From Drosophila pseudoobscura (Eukaryota; Arthropoda; Insecta; Diptera; Drosophilidae): 64,000 bases of DNA. The stretch is taken from NCBI RefSeq assembly GCF_009870125.1, contig NC_046683.1, positions 14,269,001-14,333,000 of the forward strand. Direction: 5' to 3'. Each line of letters begins with the position of its first letter. Positions within the stretch are counted from its first letter, which is position 1. Under the pieces are notes generated by a model that was given only the letters and a program-made list of their open reading frames with translations, was not told the origin of the DNA and did no database searches. A program made the translations under genes and the position numbers. Of the stretch, positions 58,456 through 64,000 are shown in pieces.

Positions 58456-61400
58456 GTAAGTGTGCGCGCGTGTGTGTGTGCTCTTCTTTTTTTTGTTTGA
58501 GGCGCAAAAAGAATAAAGATAGAAGGAGCAAACTCAATATACGTATGCGTGTAATGGAGAAAAATACATAATAATATGTGGATATAAAAGCAGAGAAAAC
58601 AATTTTATGCAATTGTTTTTTTAAATCATTTTACAAACACACACAACAGTAAATTGTGCAAACAAAGAGAGAATGGCTAAATTGAAAACAACATAGTGAG
58701 CGACGTGCAAGAGAGAGCATGAGTTATTTTGCAAAATATTTAAATGTCAAAAGTAGTGGAATTTTTGTTTGTATTTAAATGAAAACAAAAACAAAAAATG
58801 GAAATATCAAAACACAAACAATAAGGGAAAAAAAACTCCTCTCTCTTTCTCTCTCTCTCTTTTGTTTTCCTCTCACATACATACATCTAAGCGTTTGTGA
58901 GTGAGAGAAGAAGTGGGGAATATTGGTGCGCATTAGACAGACAACAAGGCAGTGAGAAACGAATGGAAAATAAATGAAACAAACTGATAGTGAAACACAT
59001 TTTGGCACTGTCGGTATGATAAGTCAAGCCAAAGTGTAAAACCGTTCAGTTTTCGAAAATCTAGTTTTAACTGGTTGTAGGGCACTACTTTCAAACTAAC
59101 GAGAAGTTCCACAAACAATAAAAATCAAGTGTACATTTTGCAGAACCAACTGATAGTGGAACACATGTTGGCCCACAGTGGTGTTTGTGGGTGTTTGGGT
59201 ATAAGTAAGTTTTCCAATGTTTGGTTCGCACTGGGTGCTCGGTTTCTACAGCTTTTGTCCCACAGTACGACGCTGAGCTTTTGAGAGAGAAGCTAGGTGG
59301 ATTTGTTTTGGGTGGGGGAGAGTGAAGCAAACAACATTTCGTTGCAGCTGAGTGAATGGCATTGCGCTTGTGTGTGCATCTGCCTGTGTGCGTTAAGGTT
59401 TTTGTTTTCGCTCTTGCTCTCTCTCTCTCTCTCTCTCTCTCCTACCTCTGATTTCTATACTTATTTTGATAATTTCTGCTTCTACTCCCTTCCCGCTGCC
59501 GCTGAAACTTCGCTTCTTTGTTTCCAAAATACTTATTCAAAGCAACAGCAAAAACAAGTGCATTCGGTTGACACTAAATATTGTTTTATTTCGTTTCATT
59601 TTTACAAATTAAAGCGGACGTCAACGTTTCCATTAAAAGTGACATTTCTCTCTCAATTGCCTTGCTGCCTTCGTCTTTCCCTCTCACAAAATGAAAGATG
59701 AGAGCAGCTTTACCTAACGGTAATGTTTGCCAAAAACAAAAATGTTCAAGAGTTAATCGGACGGTTTTAATGTTTAGGTGGCTGGCATTGATGCTGCAAT
59801 TCCTCTCCAACCTCTCCCGCCCTGCTCTTCCAATTCTACCCACGAATTGAAACATTTGAGTGTTTCTCGTAAATAGGGTTTTAAATATATATAATACATA
59901 TACAAATGGTTTCTTTGTTCCGTTGCTTTTAGCATACACTCTTATCTCTGTTAAAATTGAACCTACCCCTACCCCTCTACTATTTCTGACGCTGTTCCCC
60001 CAATATTATTCCTGATAATGCCCTAGAATATTTCACCACAATCTGTGACAACGATCAGCTGTGTATGGGTTGATGAACTTTTATAGATTGATACACTGAT
60101 ACACTCCCCTCCCTTAAAATAAAAGCCCCAAGTTTTCTATAACCTTGGATCCTTAAGGATCATTATTATGGGTACCAAATTTTGATCCAAATCGGATCAC
60201 TAAATAATAAATATATACTTACATATATGTATATATATATATATATATTCATATATATATGTGTCAGTGTGTTTGTATTTATAGGAACACCTGTTCGCAG
60301 AATTTAAGTGAGTGTGTGTGTGAAATTTTGTGGTTTTCTTTGTCTACACAAAAAAAAGAAAAAATCGTTTTTCGTTGAGATTTTGTCAAGTGGCTTTTGG
60401 CAATGGACGATATAAACAATGGCCCCAACAATCACACACACCGACACACACAAACACACACACATTTCTGCATTGGTTGCAATCTCTCGTTCCCCCTTGC
60501 ATGAAAATGCGGATTGCGTGCACAAAATTAACCCTTTGGCTCTTGCAATGCATTTGAACCTACAATATGTGCATATGTACACATACATATACAATATGCT
60601 GGATGTGGATATCGAATGTCAAGGATTGGATATCGAAACTTGAAATTATTTTGCAGCACACACACACACAGACGCGCACACACTGGTGTCTTTATGCCTC
60701 TCTCTTTGGTTGGCTCTCCTAGTGTATAGGTGACGGACTAATGCTAAACAAAGACAAATGCGTTACTGACGAGAGCCCTGGCCGTGGTGCATGGGATGAG
60801 AACGGGGGAGAGCGAGCCCCTCTGACTGACCCGTTCACCCGTTCACCCGTTGACTCTTTCACTCTCTTAGCTTAGCGGGTGTGAACAGCTGTAGGTGTGT
60901 ATTTGTGACATTGCTCGTAACATGCTTGCTGTTGTTGCTGCGCGTGTGCCAAGCCAATTGAGGAATGCAGCGTTTTGCAAACTGCGCCTCTGTCGTACCC
61001 CATTATCCCGCAACCCACCCACCGCTGGGCCCAGGCGCTGTCCTCTTCTCTGCAGAGAAACTTTTTGAGACCGTTTTCGGCTTAACTCTTAACCAAATAA
61101 AACGCCACAAAAATATCAAGAATATGATGATAATGATGAAGAGGAGGTTGCGATTGCCTCTACATATATGTATGTTATGTACCTTTTGAATTTCGCAATT
61201 CTTGTAAGCACAAGCGTAATGCACTTAATCATTCAATGGCTTCAATTTTACAAACACGACTTCGTGTCTTATCGTTTGCCAATTCAAATATGTACGAGTA
61301 TTAAGGGGCACCATTTTACCCCAAGTAATTACCTCATCTCTATCTTTATAGTGGCTATATAAACACTCGTGTGTATGTACATAAATATGTACATGGGGAC

Positions 61401-62845
61401 ATCTGGTAGAGTGGCATTAATTAAATGAAAGCTTTGAATAATTATTGCTAGTGATCGCTCTGAACCCTAGGGCATGCCCTGAAAGGGTTAACAGTTTGCC
61501 TTTACTCTTTATTCCTGGCGGACAGCTGTTGCTCTCTTTATTCTTTGCGTTTCCTTTGCTGTTGCTTTTAAAGCAGCTTAGCCGCAGGGCCATTTAGTCC
61601 TGTTTATGACGGGAGATAAATCCAACGGTGGCTGCTGTTTTTAACGGTAACCAACGAAAAAAGGAAATAATAATTGCTTATCGCTGGCTTCTCTTTGTGT
61701 GTTTGTTCGTTTGGTTATTTGCCTATGCATTGGGTCTTGAAGCTAAAATTTAAGCTGGAATTAAAGCTTCCAAGCTTCGACTGAAACTACACTAAAAATA
61801 AAAACTAGACTGGAACTGGAATTGTGACCGAGACTTGGGATGACTTGACGCTGATTTTTGTTGCAATTTGTTGTTGTGTTTCATTTTTGCGTTGTTTGAT
61901 TTGTCGAATTTTTTGTTTGTAAAGGTTCATGTATGCATATCTATATACTATGTAAATACATGTGTATGTAAATATGTACATATATATTTGTTTTATTGCA
62001 CTTAATTTACGCCCCAATGGAATTGAAATTGACAAGAGTGTGCTGAAAAAGGGGTGGGCTGGGGAGCAGAGAGAGAGGGAGGAGAGTATGCAAACAAACA
62101 AAAAAGACATACGTAATGCGCTAATAAAGTGGTAAAAGGTAAGAGCAGAATTGCCAACACTAAGGGGCTCTCAGGGCAGAGCAGAATCACTGCAAGAGAG
62201 AGAGAGAAAGAGAGGCAGGCCTGCTGGGCTGGGCAAGGAATGTGCGGGAGGCGGGAGGTGGGCGGTGCTGGAGGAGGTTGGGGGCTGGCGGTGCAACTGT
62301 GCAACTGTGCAAAGATTAAAAGCAATTTGATTGAGACAAAGGGAAAACGGAACAAAACGGAAAGGCCAAAGAAACTATGAAATATGCATATATGCACATA
62401 CATATGCAGTACAAAGAGAGCTAGAGAGCGAGAGCGAGAATACGTGTATGTGTGTGTGAGGAAGCGATAGATCTTTTATTTTGTGGCTACCCTATTCGAA
62501 AGGCATTATGATTTTTGCAGGAAATGCCAAAAAAATAAAAGTATTGCCAATAAGAGTTCACCTGGGTTTCGCTTAGAAATAAGCGGAAAAATATTTTCCA
62601 CAAAAATTTCTTGAAAGCATGTTAAAAAGGGGAAACCTCTTGGCAGAGGTTTAATGTTTATATACATATGTATGTATATATACATCGATGCAGGCAAATC
62701 GGAATGAGAGAAACATAACAAAAATGCATTCTTCAAGGGTATCAATCGCTTCGGCATACGATGTTGCTTACTTTGTCTTACTTTTGTCTCTTTCTTGTTT
62801 TATTCAATGTTTTTGTTTTTTTTTTTCGTATAATTTTGCTTGCAG
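58456..62845 (+). other. rudhira: rudhira first intron
   Basis: Bounded by the donor at 58456 and the acceptor TTTTGCTTGCAG at 62845. No nested gene is supported. Contains (CT)n at 59415-59440, (AT)n at 60225-60250, CA runs near 60435-60470 and 60655-60670, and a 12-bp perfect palindrome AGGGCATGCCCT at 61469. Confidence 0.6.
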
Positions 62846-63217
62846 TTGACGACAACAGTGCCAGAAGCAAAAGCAAAAGCAGCGCCGTGGGAATAGAGAA
62901 GCGATTGAGAGAGGCAGCAGCGCAGAGGCAGAGGCAGAGACAGCGCAGCGCCCATTCCCATTCCAGATTGAACAGACAGGCTGTCTCTGCTAGGGGCTTC
63001 GACGCCGACGAGTAACAAGCGTAGCAGCCAGTAGCAATAGCAGCAGCAGGAGGTGGTTCGAACAGCTGACTCTGCTGCCAGTGTGCCAGCCGCCACCCGC
63101 CACCGGCCACCCGACAACCGCAGCTGTGGAGAGCAGCGCACGTAGAGGAGAGCCAGACAAAGAGTAACAATCTATAGGAGCCGATAACCCGATAACCACA
63201 AAAATCCCATCCACATC

Positions 63218-64000
63218 ATGTCCGCGGACTCGCCACGCCGCCATCCGTCCGGCGTTGGCGGGGGCGGTGGCGGTGTCGGAGGAGGAGGATTGCGCGGCGG
63301 CGGTGGCCTGGCTGTGCCGGCAATAGTGCCGCCCCAGGCGGTATCGGATCGCTCGATACTGGACTCGGCCATTGGGTTCATCAACGATGTCACCCTGGCC
63401 AATCAGCCGGTGCAGGATCCCAAGGACACGATCACATGGGCCCGCTTCGAGACCTGTGCGGATGTGAGTGATCCCCGTTTCGGCGATGACTGGGAGCTGG
63501 AGGGGAATGCTGCCCCGCCGCTCCTCCTAATCCTCGGCTATGGCCTGGGGGTGCAGGTCTGGGCCATACCCGCCAACGGGGAGGCCGTTGAGGTGCTGTC
63601 CTGGCGCCATGGCGTCGTCACAGCCCTCCGAGTGCTGCCCACACCGGCCACGGCGGCGGCCCTTGACGAGAACGGGCGTGCCGATGAACCAGTGGATGCC
63701 TTTGCCGAGAAGCGACCCCTGGTTGCCCTCGTCGATGGTGGCAGTGCGGCGGCAAGCGGCTTGCTGGCCGGCGTCGGCGGCGGCTCTGGCATCGGTGGGG
63801 GCAGCGGCGGTGGGATCAGTTCTGGCAGCGGTGGCAGTGCCTCTGGAATGGCCCAATTCAGTGCCGTCAATTTTCTGTCGCTCAAGACGGGCGTTCAGGT
63901 GAAGACAATCAAGTTCAAGAATGCGGTGCTCGATATCCAGGCCAATCGGTCTGCGGTGGTCATCACGTTCCATGAAAGGATCGCCGTGTTCGATGCCCGC
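63218..64000 (+). CDS. rudhira: BCAS3 / rudhira orthologue, N-terminal part (runs off the right edge)
   Basis: Starts MSADSPRRHPSGVGG at 63218 and stays open for 261 codons to the window end. It matches the N terminus of BCAS3: a Gly-rich start, VPPQAVSDRSILDSAIGFIN, TWARFETCADVSD, PPLLLILGYGLGVQVWAIPA, VLSWRHGVVTALRVLPTP, FAEKRPLVALVDGGS, then FSAVNFLSLKTGVQVKTIKF. These are the first blades of a WD40-like propeller. The family binds microtubules/intermediate filaments and PI3P with PHAF1, in cytoskeletal organisation and autophagy. A Gly/Ser insertion (about residues 183-210) is fly-like low complexity. The leader exon starts at 62846 after an acceptor. Confidence 0.93.
   Translation, partial: MSADSPRRHPSGVGGGGGGVGGGGLRGGGGLAVPAIVPPQAVSDRSILDSAIGFINDVTLANQPVQDPKDTITWARFETCADVSDPRFGDDWELEGNAAPPLLLILGYGLGVQVWAIPANGEAVEVLSWRHGVVTALRVLPTPATAAALDENGRADEPVDAFAEKRPLVALVDGGSAAASGLLAGVGGGSGIGGGSGGGISSGSGGSASGMAQFSAVNFLSLKTGVQVKTIKFKNAVLDIQANRSAVVITFHERIAVFDAR

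Overview
This window is fruit-fly nuclear DNA. The genes have short introns with GT..AG borders, long A/T-rich noncoding stretches full of (CA)n, (CAA)n and (GA)n microsatellites, and classic Drosophila core-promoter words (TATCGATA, GGTCACACTG, GGTATATTT). The recognised proteins (alpha-PheRS, Smox, CkIIbeta, Hsc70-3/BiP, DPH6, BCAS3/rudhira, DRC1) are X-linked in D. melanogaster as far as I recall, so this is most likely Muller element A. It is clearly not D. melanogaster itself; an obscura-group or similarly distant species is plausible, but I cannot prove which.

Layout, left to right. 1-2.8 kb: the end of one C2H2 zinc-finger gene, a complete ten-finger gene, and what looks like a decayed finger fragment. 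3.0-4.5 kb: phenylalanyl-tRNA synthetase alpha chain. 4.8-5.8 kb: an unrecognised 312-aa protein with repeated I-P-x-L motifs. 6.4-11.8 kb: Smox, the TGF-beta/activin R-Smad, with a long 5'UTR and 3'UTR. 11.9-12.9 kb: a two-exon zinc-finger gene. 14.2-16.4 kb: DRC1 of the ciliary nexin-dynein regulatory complex. 17.3-19.05 kb: an acidic zinc-finger protein. 21.5-26.2 kb: a five-coding-exon membrane-anchored zona-pellucida-type protein. 26.6-28.6 kb (WDR46/Utp7) and 28.7-30.6 kb (TEX10/Ipi1) form a convergent pair of ribosome-biogenesis genes. 30.9-41 kb: casein kinase II beta with several candidate alternative last exons. 42.2-47.2 kb: Hsc70-3 (BiP) on the minus strand, with a TATA promoter carrying UPR-type TGACGTGK sites. 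49.5-55.6 kb: DPH6 (diphthine-ammonia ligase) on the minus strand. 57.2 kb to the right edge: BCAS3/rudhira, with the first coding exon cut by the window end.

I see no CRISPR, operon, prophage or other discrete undescribed system. The most interesting unexplained structures are a dispersed ~100-200 bp repeat with a conserved hairpin (three loci, four copies, one with terminal inverted repeats), a ~60 bp composite core-promoter module present as divergent copies in front of DPH6 and rudhira with a third copy in the Hsc70-3 intron, the set of candidate CkIIbeta C-terminal tails spread over 7 kb, a GC-richer open block inside that region, and a cluster of TTCnnGAA sites upstream of Hsc70-3.
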